A DNA stretch of 64,000 nucleotides. Source: Ganoderma boninense (taxonomy: Eukaryota; Basidiomycota; Agaricomycetes; Polyporales; Polyporaceae). The DNA is taken from positions 744,001-808,000 of the forward strand of contig CM035307.1 in assembly GCA_002900995.3 (NCBI GenBank), read 5' to 3'. The stretch's first letter is position 1; each line of letters opens with the position of its first letter. Shown piece after piece: positions 11,945 to 23,749 of this stretch. The translations under genes and the position numbers were made by a program. A model generated the notes under the pieces. That model saw only the letters and a program-made list of their open reading frames with translations, was not told the DNA's origin and ran no database searches.

Positions 11945-14131
11945 TCACGACTCCACTCCAAACAATCCACAGACGACATACCGAACCCACGCCAGCACCC
12001 TTCTAAACCAGCCCCGCACGTCCCGTGCTCCCTCACTGGCAGCCTGAGGGGCCGACGCACGCCGGGATCCACCCAAGGTACCGATATCTCCGCAGGACGC
12101 CGGACCCTCGAGCGCAGCTGCCGCTCCCTTCGCGCCTCCTGCGATCCCACGACGTTCCCTAGCGAATTTTCTCTCATGAGCAAGGTTTAAGTTTAATCTC
12201 CAAGCACGAGCAACAAGTCACGCACGATTTCGCTTCCCCAGCGATAAACTCCACGACGAGGGTCGTGCCTGGGTTCAACGGACACGGCGTGCAGCGCAGC
12301 GCGATGGATGATGCCAGTGCCAGTGGGGGCGCAGGAAGCCCCGGGGTCCCGGCAGGCTGCGACTGCGACCAACCTGGAGGAGGAGGGAAGACTTTCGTGC
12401 TGTCTGGCCAGTCTTCGACGTGGTCCTCCGTGCAAGCATGGTCGTAGTCTGCGGCTCCGTGGGCGCCGGCATACTTGGGTCCGTGGAAGACCAGACGAGC
12501 CCAGTGCGAGCCGAGGTGGGCTTGTCCGGCGGACCCTGATGCCGTACATCGTCCTAGATGCAGGTCTACGCCGGGTAGGACGGCAGGCGTTGCGTCGTTC
12601 TCATTCTCGTCTGCGTCTGGGTGGAACGTGAGGGTGATGGGGGGCGAGCCGGTCCAGGGGAGATCCATGGGCGAAACGGAGACGAAACGGAGACGTGTCG
12701 CCGTGTGGAGCGCCTGTATGCTGTTCCCCGGAACGCGGAAGGGCATGAGCACGCCGAGGTTCAGGGGGAGGTATAAGCTGTTGCGCGCGTCGGGGGCGAG
12801 AGTATCGGGTGGAGGGCGGTGGGCGATGTACAGCTTCTTCCATACTGCGCGCACTGGCTGACCATTCACGATGAAGCAGCCATTTATGTCGACGTTGAGG
12901 CGGACGAGACGTCCTTCGCCTGGGCAGACGTCGTAGAGGAGGCGTGATGGGTCTATGTTGCTAGAACAAGGGCTTATGCGGAGCCCCAAGTGGTGTTCCT
13001 CTTCGTTCAGCCAAAAGAAAATTGCTATTGTTTCCTGGGGGAGCTCGATGATGGGAATGTGGGCGAGGACTCCATATGGCGTAACGGAGAGCGTTGGTAT
13101 CAAACACGGTTCCGCATCGGATTTTGCGGTCGTCTATGTTCAATCCAGGGCGGTCAGTGCACGTTAGGACACCATGATGTCAAGCAGTTGCATACCTGAT
13201 GCGACACATCTTCGGACTGCCGTGTGACGAAAGGTGCAGGGGAGAACCGCATCTGTGATGAGTTGCAGAACGCAAGCGGGGACGGGGCGAAGAGGTAGGT
13301 GTCATCTGAATGAGTGTGGTCATAGAAGGAGGACAGAGTATGGTCTGTACTGGGGGACGAGACAGTTTGCCACGCAAACAACGTCGTGTCCGGAAATCGC
13401 TTCATGATCTCTTCCTGAAGGCGGTAGAATGACTGTCTTCCTTCCCCATACAGAGGCGGCATTTGTATTCCAAAGATCCCCAGAAGAGAATACGCCTTGT
13501 CCTCCTCCCGCGTAGTCCGGCGGTTTGCTGCCCACGACATTCGTTGAGCGATGCTGAAACTGGCTAATTGCGTTTCCAGCCTAAGCAGAGACGCTGGTAT
13601 CTGGGTGACGAGTTCGACGAGGTCTGCAAGCTCTGCCTTCGTGCCCAGTAACTGCCAATCTTGGGAGAGAAAGATGACGATTCTCGGCGCTATCAGCTCC
13701 TGTAGGGTCCAACCCCGCTGGTGCCATGCACTCTCGCAAAATGCCTTTCTGATCGGTTCATCGAAAATGTGCCCAGGAGGGACGCCCCTGAGGTATGCGT
13801 AACAGACCTCCGCACGTGAATAGTACACGTACATGGAGTTGATGGCTTCGGATACCGCAGCGCTGCTCGACTTGTCGATGCAGGGGCCGTCGGACCAGAG
13901 CCAATCGTACCCGTGTTGTTCCGCCAGCATGCAGCACTGTCGGATCTTGGAAGAGGCATAGTCGCGGGGGTTATGTCTGGGTCCACGGTACTTGGCTTGA
14001 AGGCTCCGAGTGTCGTCGAAGGACTGCTCTTCTTTGTCCCATACATGAGAGAGGACAGCGTACGGACCGGGAATCGCCGCAGGCGAGGGAAACTCGTGAA
14101 GTTCAGCGCGACTTGTGCTCAACAACCACAT
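11945..14131 (-). CDS. HET-domain protein, copy 1
   Basis: Heterokaryon-incompatibility (HET) domain protein; family members mediate self/non-self recognition and cell death in fungi, but this one's role is unknown. Exons 14131-13196, 13133-12226 and 12170-11945 join in phase (introns of 62 and 55 bases) and predict 689 residues. The N-terminus MWLLSTSRAELHEF leads into HET blocks YAVLSHVWDKEEQSF, DWLWSDGPCIDKSSS, RGWTLQELIAP and SLLGIFGIQMPPLYGEG. Exon 2 encodes a beta-rich second domain beginning LSVTPYGVLAHIP. If the second intron is retained the frame stops at 12174 instead (631 residues). I favour splicing because copy 2 has an intron at the equivalent place in the same phase. The tail then ends WFRRVLAWVRYVVCGLFG, a hydrophobic segment. 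Confidence 0.85.
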
Positions 14132-15346
14132 AGGTTCGAGAACCTATCCTTAGGAGAACGGTGTGAGTGAGCTGTAATCCCACACCCTGGGTTACGGCTT
14201 TACGCACTAGCACCACTCGGAGAACTGCCACGAAGACGCCGTAGGCCTTCACTTATGAAGTTGAGGACGATGACTACGTATATGCTTCGAAACCAGCTTT
14301 CATTTGAGGTGGTGGAGAGTATGGGCTCACACTCGATTCAGATTGAAGTTTCAGAGGGCGAAGGTGGTAGCGGGACGAGGAGGGAAGAGAAAGACGCCAC
14401 GTAGCTGCCCTAACGGCACCACGACAAGTCCGAGTCGGCCTTAAGGCCTTGAGCCTCATGGCGGTCACGGGCCCTATATGTACTCGGTGAGATCTCCAAA
14501 ACCGATGTGTAAAATCAGCCAGATTGTCGCCCCGCAACGTAAACCCGACTCACGGCTTGTCTCCCGAGGCAGACGATAAGTGACCTTGTTGCGTGGAGGG
14601 AGGAAGGCTGATATAAGGAGAAGACGGCATACGGCTAGGCTACGCACTTTAGAAGTAACGTTAGAAAAATGGTTTGCGCTGGCACTATTCAGAGACGGTC
14701 GCGACGTGAGGAGCGGAACATTTGTATCCGTTGGGGAACTTTGCCAAGTCGCCCCGAGTCTCCAAGGCGCCAGTCGTCGTTCCGGAAGCCGTAGTTCAGG
14801 CGCTTGCTGAGCAGCACACCCTACCGAAGGTCGCGCGGAGCGCAAAACTTCGTTCGGAGAAGGCGGCTTGCGGGTAAATTAAGTCGGAGTCGATTCATTC
14901 GGGAGTCGGAGCTTTAAGGACTGTGGACCATCGCCACGCGCACTCCGGGCCAGTGGCACACGAACACGCTCCCGCCGACCACCAGAAGGATCTCTAAACT
15001 GACGTGAACTTAAAAGGCGGATAGCGAAATGATGCAGGGCAGATACCTCGTGGGCCAATTAAAGTTCAGGATATCCCTCCACGGCGCCCCTCGACCCGGC
15101 TGGTGACCTGCCTTCTCGTCCAGATATCTACTATGTGGCGCCTCTCGTCGCTGAATGATCAGGATATCCCTCCGTTGAGGCGGTCTGTCGTCTTCCAGTG
15201 TGTTAGCACTGGTGAGAACGAGGGCATAAAGCCTGAGGACCTCCCTGGCGACGTACAAGTTGATGAACTCCCGACCTGCACACTCACCTCCAAGGTCAAT
15301 CAGTCCACTGAGCCCTCACCATCGGATGCAAGCCCCAACATCCAAC
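14132..15346. other. Intergenic, 1.2 kb
   Basis: Between divergent genes. Open frames on both strands are short, lack splice-consistent extensions and show no known motif. It should contain promoters for HET copy 1 and the membrane protein. Confidence 0.5.
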
Positions 15347-16464
15347 ATGCCCTCCTCTCAAATCCAATCATTCCTCCCATCGATGAAAGCTAGCGTTGAG
15401 AATTTGGTAGGCCGTCTACTCAGGCGGGATACCTCCGATCGCGGTTCGTCGAGCCATTCTCGGTGAGTACCTTCGAAGCGGCGCTGTGGCGACGCCTATT
15501 AACTTCTCTTGTGCCCTAGCGCCGGCGTGTCTCGCGCTTCGAGTCCTGCAAGCCGCTTCCAAGCCCACTTTGAACTCCCCCCATGTCCCCCCTACCGCCA
15601 TTCAAGCCTTCCGTCAGTACAAATAAGCCTTGATGTACTCCGTGCACACATACTAACTCGAATTTCAGGATTAACATCCACGCACGGCCTCCGCCTCCGG
15701 CTTATGACTGGCAAGTGTTCAATTTCATGACGTTTGTGGACGGAATGGTTGACCGTGCCGCTGCATGTAGGAACCCGAGAGGTCCTCAGAATACCGAGAT
15801 GCATGTGTCACCAGCGTCGCACCTCAGATTGCCCGGGAGCGTTACAGACTCCAAGAACATTACAGTCTCCATACGGCGTTGTCCTGGCGTTTCGTATGCC
15901 GTGCGCGCAGGAGATCTAGAGGCGGCCCGGGACAGGTAAGCTCGCTCCAATATCATCCTCAACTACATACTGATGGACGTGCAGCCCGCGCCCCGCCTCC
16001 AAATCGCTCTCGCCCATCCATGTCATGGTCCACACATTTGTCTTCCTCATGGTATGATAGCGATCTCCCTCAGCCAAGTTCCGCCGCACGCCGTTCTGAT
16101 CTGGTCCGCCATGTCCACAGTCTACCGGAATCCTGTTTGCGACCGCGGCGCTCTGCTATCTCCTGCCCGAACGACAAGGAGCCAATCCGGCGGGCTTCTT
16201 CGCTGTCTTGTATTCAGCGGCCAGCATCGCCTCCGCGCTGGTGGCCATTCATCGTTTACAAAACCCGCTAGTGCCCGACAGCGGGCGGACGACATGGCCG
16301 GTGAGTTGCGGCCTTCGTGTGTATGTGTCGCTATCGGACCCTCCTCTAACACCCTCTGTTTCCAATAGAGCGCCATGGTCATCGGGCTCCCTCTGGTCTT
16401 TCTCATTTGCGCACTGGTTGCGTTCACCGGCTTCTTCGTCGGGTTCACCTTCACCTCTCTTTAA
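15347..16464 (+). CDS. Small multi-pass membrane protein, unassigned
   Basis: I do not recognise the family. Six exons (15347-15462, 15520-15612, 15669-15935, 15985-16051, 16121-16300, 16369-16464) join in consistent phase and give 272 residues. The N-terminal half is hydrophilic (MPSSQIQSFLPSM; a R/S-rich stretch; then ARPPPPAYDWQVFNFMTFVD). The C-terminal half contains three hydrophobic segments: IHVMVHTFVFLM, an Ala-rich helix around FFAVLYSAASIASALVAIH, and a terminal one, MVIGLPLVFLICALVAFTG, ending FTFTSL. A Q-G-A-N-P motif lies between the first two helices. The clean phase through all five introns is the main evidence. In an alternative frame of exon 3 a helix-like stretch (IARERYRLQEHYSLH) is also open, so exon 3 could be misassigned. 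Confidence 0.68.
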
Positions 16465-16561
16465 AAGTACCGTCATCCTCCACTACATATTATTACGGTA
16501 GACATCGACGCAGACTGGCCGTGTGCAAGTAACACGCTCCGTATTCTTATGCCCTCGTACG

Positions 16562-17005
16562 TTATGCTAGTGTTGTAACAGTACTTACGGTCGATCCGTT
16601 ACATCCTAGATTACACCGCACATAAATACCATGTACACTACCCACTATTCCCTTCGCAGCCCCCAACTCGCTGAGGGCCCCTTCGACCTCCGCGCCGAGA
16701 ATCCCTCCACGCTGCGCTGCGAGCCACCTGCGCTCAGGCTGGCGCATCTCCTCGTGCGCCGTCTCGCTCAGCATGCGTTCCGGCACGTCGTCCGGACGCA
16801 TGCGGCATGCGCGTGCCTAGTAGACGAGGCGGCACTGTGTGACCCAACTGAAGGCGCGTGGAACGCAGAGCACCTCCACCTGGCCCATGCCGAGGAGGTA
16901 CCGGCAGGCGATCGCGAAGACGAGCACGAGGACTTCTTGGAGAAGCCAGTCCGCGCACCAGCTTTCGTATTCGCCGCCGATAGGGTGTCATGGTCATCGG
17001 CTGAG
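16562..17005 (-). pseudogene. Coding-like relic with an in-frame TAG
   Basis: One minus-strand frame reads with protein-like composition from about 16996 to 16565. It has a hydrophobic helix (DWLLQEVLVLVFAIACRYLL), then VPRAFSWVTQC, then a charged helical region (DDVPERMLSETAHEEMRQPE), interrupted once by TAG at 16819-16817. No start codon, splice site or partner exon was found that would remove the stop. I read it as the remains of a membrane-protein gene. The opposite strand carries a 133-codon open frame over the same DNA, but its composition looks like an antisense shadow. Confidence 0.4.
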
Positions 17006-17764
17006 AGTCCTAGAGAGCTCGAGCTTCACTAGTCATTGGTACTAGGAAAGGACTGAACAGAGCCTTAGCCGTTCCTTCAGCTGCAGCTTGCACGCTCGGC
17101 CGGGCTACCCCGGTGCTCGCGTGGCGATCCGTCGACGTCATGTAACTTCTAAGTATCAAGCTCAAGTCCTGCCCGCACCTGCGCCGCACCACGCTGTGCA
17201 CCGTTAACGTTACTCCCGCCCACCACATGTACAGTCACACACGGTCCACGTTCACACTTGCCCTGCCACGGGTGGGGGGATCCGGAGCTGCTGACAGCCG
17301 TCTGAGCTTTGAACAGTGCAGTGCCATGGCCAAAGAGTCGTGTCTACTGTACTAGATCGTCCGGGCAGAGATGTACTAAGTAGTGTATATCTGTATCGTA
17401 CTTGTTGGCTGGTTGGTCGAACGTCCTCCTCGACGATGTATCCTATATGTCGCTGGGAATCGGAATTCTTCCTCTAGTGTTTTGGGGGGCGCGTTTGTGA
17501 CTGACTCGGGGATCAGCCTGAGACGGCGCGCACGTCGACCCGGTCCTGCCAGTGCCTGCGGGGGCGGGGGCGACGAGATCGGGCATAGGAATGGGAGATG
17601 GGTAAGGGATCGGAGAGGCTTTAGTAAGTGGAAGAGAGCGCGTAGATGAGGAGTGATTAATGCAGGGATAAGTATCGTATGGGTCCGAAGGGAGCGGCGA
17701 ACTAGAACGGATCGTAACATAGTAGAGTCATACCACGAGAATCCAAGGGCAGAAGCACTCGATC
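17006..17764. other. Intergenic, downstream of the P450 gene
   Basis: No supported gene. It includes the 3' flank of the minus-strand P450 and the upstream flank of the relic at 16.6-17.0 kb. Confidence 0.5.
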
Positions 17765-19902
17765 TCAACACTCTCGTGGAGTGAACATTAATCTGCAGTC
17801 CTTGGTCGCGGAGTGGATGACCTAGGAGAAACGGGTTAAATGCAGATCTGACAATGTGGTTTGTATCAACTCACAAATGCGTCCTTGATTTGCATAGTGC
17901 TCTCATTTGTCTCGCTGCTGTTGGCCGAGATGTCGAAGTTGCAAGCAATGGCGGCGACGGCGACACGCAAGACAATCTGGGCGAGGTTCTGTCCTCCGCA
18001 AACTCGGCTCCCGACACCGAATGGGATCAGCCGTTGCAACATCCTGCGATAACAACAGAGGTGTCATGAACGCCGGACGATGAGGGACCAAAAATTATTG
18101 ATGCCTACCTGTTGAGTCTCTCGTCCTCGCCAGCTACGCCATCGACTGGAAGCCATCGCTCAGGAAGGAAGATGTCGGGGTTAGGGAAGACCTCAGGGTC
18201 GCGATGCATGCTCCATGCCTGTGTCGCGACGACGGTCCCAGGTGGGAGCGCGTATCCCATCATGTCGAAGACGTCATCAATCTTGGAAGCAGTAGTCGAG
18301 GGGACGACGCGCTCGAGCAACGACGGCGCGGAACCATAGACCCTGAGGCCTGCGTCGATCGATCGATCAGTACAGTGCTCGAACGGCGACATAAATGGTA
18401 GAATAACTAACCTTCCTTGAGAAACGCGTTGAGGTAAGGCATCTTGCAGAGGGTGGCGAAGTCCGGCACGACACGGCGATCAGGCATGTACTCGTCGAGC
18501 TCGGCCTGCAGGTGCTTCATGATGTCCTTGCGGCGACTCAGCTCCCAGAACAGGTACGAGAGCAAAGTAGACGTCGTGTCTACTCCAGCCACACTGATAT
18601 GACCGGTCAGTTCAATGTTTGATTTCGAAATCTTCTGCCAACGTACAGATGCCCCATGCACTCGGAGATGATGTTCTTGACGGAGAAGCCACCATGGCCG
18701 CTATCGATGTGATGCTGGAGCATGCGCTGAACCAAAGGCCTCTTGTCGTCTTTCTCGCTGTCAATGAGAGACGCTCGCATCTTTGCCGATGTGTCGTCGA
18801 TATGTCCACGCACGAACTTTGAACACAAAGTTTCAGCCATTGCTTACGCCAGGCAAGATGGGGACTTACCTCGGCCATGATGCTATCGGAACGGCAGATA
18901 CGCCGCCATGACTCGCTGGGCAGACGGCAGACGACGCTCCAAGCCCATGTCGGGATGAAGCTCCGCTAAAGGACATATGTGATGAGAAACGATCGGGCTG
19001 TGATGACGTAAATACATACGACGATGCCCCTCGTTGGGAAGTCCTTAATGGCCTGAGAGAGGACGTCGCTGATACCCATGGCGTAGTTATCGATCGCACC
19101 CGATCGGGAGCCGAAGACTGTCGTCGAAATGATGTCGACCATGAGGTGGCGGAATACCTCGGGACACGAAACGGACGTTTTTTTCTGTTGGCTCTCGAGG
19201 ATCTGCACAATCAAGGGTATAAGACGAGTTTCTACCATCAAGAAGCCAAAGGGTCTGCACTCACGTTCACGACCTTGATGACAGAATCCTTCACCTCAGG
19301 CTCGAATTGAATCAGATGGCTAGGGTTGTAGTGTGGCGCATACACCTTGCGGCGCGCAGCGTGTTCGGAGTGCGGAAGAGTGGTCATACTACAAAGCGAG
19401 CACCCCTCTCAATCAGCAAATAAACCTCGATATAGAACGTACAAGCACACGTACGCATGGTCGTTGTTGTTGCTGAAAATCGGTTCGCACACGATCAATC
19501 ACGACGCCTGCGATCACATGGATGAGGTACTCACGTAAGGAGGGCCTTGTAGAATGGACTCTTGTCAAACTTGTGGACGCAGTAGACGCTCCGCATCGTC
19601 GTCATATCACAGAAGACGACCTTGTTCGGGCCAACGCGCACGACAGGACCATACCGCTCGAACAAGGTTTGAACGGTCATGCATTGTTGTAGGCGCGCGA
19701 CGTGGGTCGTCAACCACAAGTCCGAGATGGCAGCGTACCACGGGCCGGGGATCGCGGCGAGCGGGGAGAAAAGAAGGTTGTAGATGCAGGTACCGCAGAA
19801 GTAGAGAAGGCAGGCGGTAAGCGCGAGGCCGAGGAAGGACCAGGGAGAGATGTGGAGGAGGTAGGAGGAGGACTGTGCGAGGAGAGAGGGTGAGCTCGAC
19901 AT
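17765..19902 (-). CDS. Cytochrome P450 monooxygenase
   Basis: Haem-thiolate monooxygenase, probably in the endoplasmic reticulum; substrate unknown. The start MSSSPSLLAQ precedes a membrane anchor (FLGLALTACLLYFCGTCIYN) and the proline hinge AAIPGPWY. The I-helix oxygen motif is AGVDTTS (about 18590). The K-helix ExxR reads EGLR and is split by an intron near 18410. The PERF-type motif is FLPERW, and the haem loop PFGVGSRVCGGQN holds the cysteine ligand. The final exon 17821-17765 encodes VIHSATKDCRLMFTPREC; without it the protein would stop two codons after the donor. About ten exons are needed, including one of only 18 bases (19472-19455, NNNDH) flanked by perfect GT and AG sites. All motifs are intact, so it is probably functional. 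The CYP family cannot be fixed without a search. Confidence 0.92.
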
Positions 19903-22900
19903 TGTGATAGATATGATGTTCAAGTTCGGTTGTGGATGTGGAGAGGTGCTGGGCGGACTCCGGACTAAGCCGCGAGTTGCTGGGGGACTGGATGGGCGGG
20001 TAACTGGGATCTCGTTGCGAGTGCGGTGGGGAGGATGTGCGGGGGCTCGAAGTCGCAAAGGATATGCGGTCACAATGCACCCTGCTGGTCGCGGTGAGAG
20101 GAAGCGCAGTGATGGGGATGAGGGGGCGCAAGGTTTGACGCAGCAGGGCTTGCAAAGCTTTATAGAGCGACCGGGGCGCAGTCACATCGGTCACTGGCTG
20201 CGTGAAGGTGCTCTATCCCAAACGGCAGGTCCCTCTCGACGCGCGCTTCAAGGGGAACTAACGACCCATAAGCAATCTATCGAGTTCCCAAAATAGCAAA
20301 TCACATACCAAACCTACTCAACGTCCGAGGAGGGCCCGCCAGACCCAGCGGCAGCGGGGCATTGTTGCTGCCATAAACCGCGCCGGTCATCAACTCCCAG
20401 TGCACATCATAGCAGGTCGGGAATCGGACGGGCATGCGGCGCACTCGTCTCCGGGACGTCGGACCCCTCGGGCACCACCCGACAGCCTTCCCGTTATCGA
20501 AGGCATCGTGGGATGCACTTCCTGCGCCCGCGCCGACAAGCGGACTCCACGCCGCGAACTGTGGCGGATCCGGATCCTTTGCGAGCGCAGGGCTCAGAAG
20601 TCGACGAGCCTTCCATGAAACGGCCCCGCAAGATCATCGGATACCCGGGACACACTCCACCTAGTGGGCCGAGCAACGTCAACGGATATCAAAGCCAACG
20701 AGGCCGATGGTACACACCCACCGCTGCCCCTTGCCCCGCCTACGCTGGGTTGTCGCGGAGGAGGGCGGGGCGGGATGATCGAGAAAAAGCCTGATCTAGG
20801 CGAGGAATAGATCGACGCTCGTGGAGCCCGGGGCCCTGACAACCGGACGCCCCTTAGGCGACAAGCGACGTGGCACAGATCGTCTACGTGCTGCACCGTG
20901 AAACGATGAACGAGAGGAAGCCTTCGTACAGACGCCCGGGAGTCGATGCCGAGATGTCTAGGTTGGATTTGACAGATACGAGGGAGGCCGAAGCAACGCC
21001 TCGCGCCTGAACGGCCTTACACCGGTCTAACCATGAGGTTGACCACGAAGAACGACAGCCTTGGCGCGGCCTGCTGTGCGTTGCGGCACCGACGTATGGT
21101 TAGATTACGAGGCAATGTGGATGCTGAACACTGCCGGCCGACGTCATGCCCTCTGCTCCCGCACGCTCTGGCCCTCGCAGCCGACGCCGCAGGAGCGGGA
21201 CGATTCTATGAAGAACACGCACGAGGCGGATTTATCAGAGAAGCCGGCCACGTTCATGGCACAGGATCCGGCATGCGCACCTTGAGGGGATCTCAGCTGA
21301 AAGGTGGCCACTAGCCGGCGACTAGGCTGACACCGAACATGGAGCTCAGCTCTCGCATGTCTTGAGAAAAAGGCGAAATTCTACCAAGAGATGAAACAGA
21401 TTGAGCGCCCCCCCCGACATCGGCATTCACGTTGTGTGGATCAAAGTGAGAGGGACCGAATGACTGCGTCGACAATGCTGGGAACAACGAAGGACTGCGC
21501 GAAGGACTCGGGTGCGCTCCTGTGGAAAGGTCGAATGGACATCAAAAATATATACCGGTGCGAACGAGAACCAAAGCATACCTCGCGCGGCAAGCATCTC
21601 ACAGTGCTTCGCCGCCATACCACGAACGAAAGTTGCGCATACAATCGACGCCTTGAGGTCCAGTGTTAACGTTAACCGCCATGCAACTATGGGCGCTTGT
21701 CGGCTTGAGCAAACCCCTTCCCGCGAACGACGAGGACGACAGCCACGTTGCAGCCTACGCTACCGCCGCTGAACAAGCACGGCTGTTTGCGGCGTAGCAC
21801 GGAGGTAATTAGCCTTCCCTGTGCTGGAGAATAGCCGTCCTCCTCGGCTCCAGGCATGTAGAAATATATGAAAGCCGAGGACCGAACATTCGAAGAAGCG
21901 CGTACGGGCTGGTCGGCTCGTCCGCGGGAAGCGGCTTCGGAAGGCTCCCGATTGAGGGATGGCAGGTTGAATACCGCGTATGAGTAAATCCAGTAGATTA
22001 TAGAAAAATACTTTCCGGGTCTGGATATCAGGAAGCATCCGTTCGAACAGCCCATTCACATGAGGTGTCCATGAGGCCGAGGATTTGGACCTGGATGATG
22101 ATGATTCAGTTAACTGAAGTAGTGTAAACACTATAGCTGGAAGATAGCTCACCAGCAACGGTGCCTTTGGATGGTTGCATGACTACACGGGTTCACACGT
22201 AGGAGACTATCACCCCAACATTATCAGAGCTGGCAAAAAAAGTCGATGTATGCATCCTCCAGCGTCGATGTCAGCTGTGGCATACTTCCTTCGCCGTGGT
22301 CGATCAACAACTATAATGCCTGGGGAAATAATACTGTGGTTTAATGGCAAGTCAAGTGGGGTAGACCATACCTGAAGGCTTCTTATCGCGTTGAGATTAA
22401 CGTAACCGTTAGTAAGGCGAGGAAACCGAGCCATGCCAACAGACCACAGTCTCGAAGACGGGTCCAGCGGATCATGCTGACGAAGGCGTGGCTCAGTTTG
22501 CCGTGCCTAGATTCAATGGACCTGAACTCACAAAATCAGAGCATTTCTATCCCGGAGGATGGGAACAGGAATGCGCAAGGCTGGCGATGAGGAGAAAAAG
22601 ATCCAAACTTGCGGTAAGTACGCCGCTTTCTGCTCAGGGTTCTTGTTGACAACTAGCCATGGCTTCTTGGCGGAAGATTTGTCCGATGACATGCTGGGCT
22701 CAGAGCTAGATTCGCCACTGAACACCGAGCGCAGATTTGGAGTACATAGTACCTGCCTAGCTGTCCATTAGACGGATCATTGAATGAACAAACTAGATGG
22801 GATGATATTAAATGACCACGCACCCGAGCGACCATGCCTGTAAGAACTTCTCACACATGACCCGGCACACAACAGATTTTGACAACCTACAGAAAAGGGA

Positions 22901-23504
22901 CCATAGAGGGAGAAGGCAAGTTGTACTTCGGCTGCAAGAGACCATCACTGAAGACCTTGGCAAGACCTTTGCCACAATGCCACCAACAGCGAGAGAAGCG
23001 CCTGCCAGCGACGAGAGCCTGCGTTCGAGCCCCAACCAGGGTATTTTGCCGCGCGGAGTCTTGCATGACGCAGGCCGATCCCCGTCTCGACTCTCTTCTT
23101 ACCCTCATCATCACTGCCGTCAATATCGAGCACCAACGACTTCTCATCCCACCCTCTGGTCGTGGCTGGCGACAACGCAGCACGCACGCACTTAGGCGTT
23201 CTCGCTTGTCCAGATTACGATCTGCGCTTTGCAATTGAACTCGTTTCTCTGGTGACTGTTTATTGTTCCCGCGCCCCATAAGGGACATCCTTCTTGCCGT
23301 CCTACACCCTCCTCCCTCCTTGCCCTTCTTTCTGACTTGCACTCGACTACTCGTCTCCCACTAGTTGCGCCTAGTGCTTACGGAAGTAAGGATCCAGCAT
23401 CGCGGAGCTTGAGAGAAGCTAAACTGACAAGCCAATTGATCGGCCACTGCGCACTCAAACTCGCTTTCTTCCGCTCGCCGTCGCCGTCATCGGCAACATA
23501 CATA
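19903..23504. other. Gene-poor interval, 3.6 kb
   Basis: No coding region could be supported. Scattered frames of 60-160 codons occur on both strands without motifs, start context or splice continuity. A 12-base palindrome, GTTAACGTTAAC, lies at 21665-21676. There are no long terminal repeats, transposase or reverse-transcriptase motifs. The interval may be old mobile-element debris. Confidence 0.5.
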
Positions 23505-23576
23505 CTGTAACGCTCTCAACACACGCATATACGGGCCTTCCTGTACTGCTCTCAACACGCGCATATACGGGCCTTC
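23505..23576. repeat. Tandem duplication of a 36-base unit
   Basis: Two adjacent copies, 23505-23540 and 23541-23576, match at 33 of 36 positions. They lie about 170-240 bases upstream of the first ATG of the F-box/WD40 gene and contain CGCATATACGGGCC. Confidence 0.9.
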
Positions 23577-23749
23577 CGCCACCCACATCGGCTCAGCATC
23601 TTACGACCCGGATTACCGTCGTTCCGACCCGTGCCACCCGTCGCAGGACCCCAGCCGCTTGCCAGCTGTATAACACTCGACTACCACCTGTGTCTGCTGT
23701 AAGACCTTTTGCATATAACTTATCGTCTCCTGCTTTCCTGCTCGCCCAT

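Noticed and set aside
16631..17032. 133-codon plus-strand frame over the relic at 16.6-17.0 kb
   Set aside because: The opposite strand has a hydrophobic helix and protein-like helices, whereas this frame has the Arg/Ala/His-rich look of an antisense shadow.
21665..21676. Perfect palindrome GTTAACGTTAAC as a regulatory site
   Set aside because: Too short to be significant in 64 kb and not near a supported start codon.
21687..22158. Minus-strand frames of 122 and 132 codons
   Set aside because: No recognisable motif, no start context and overlapping frames with equal claim; not supported as a gene.
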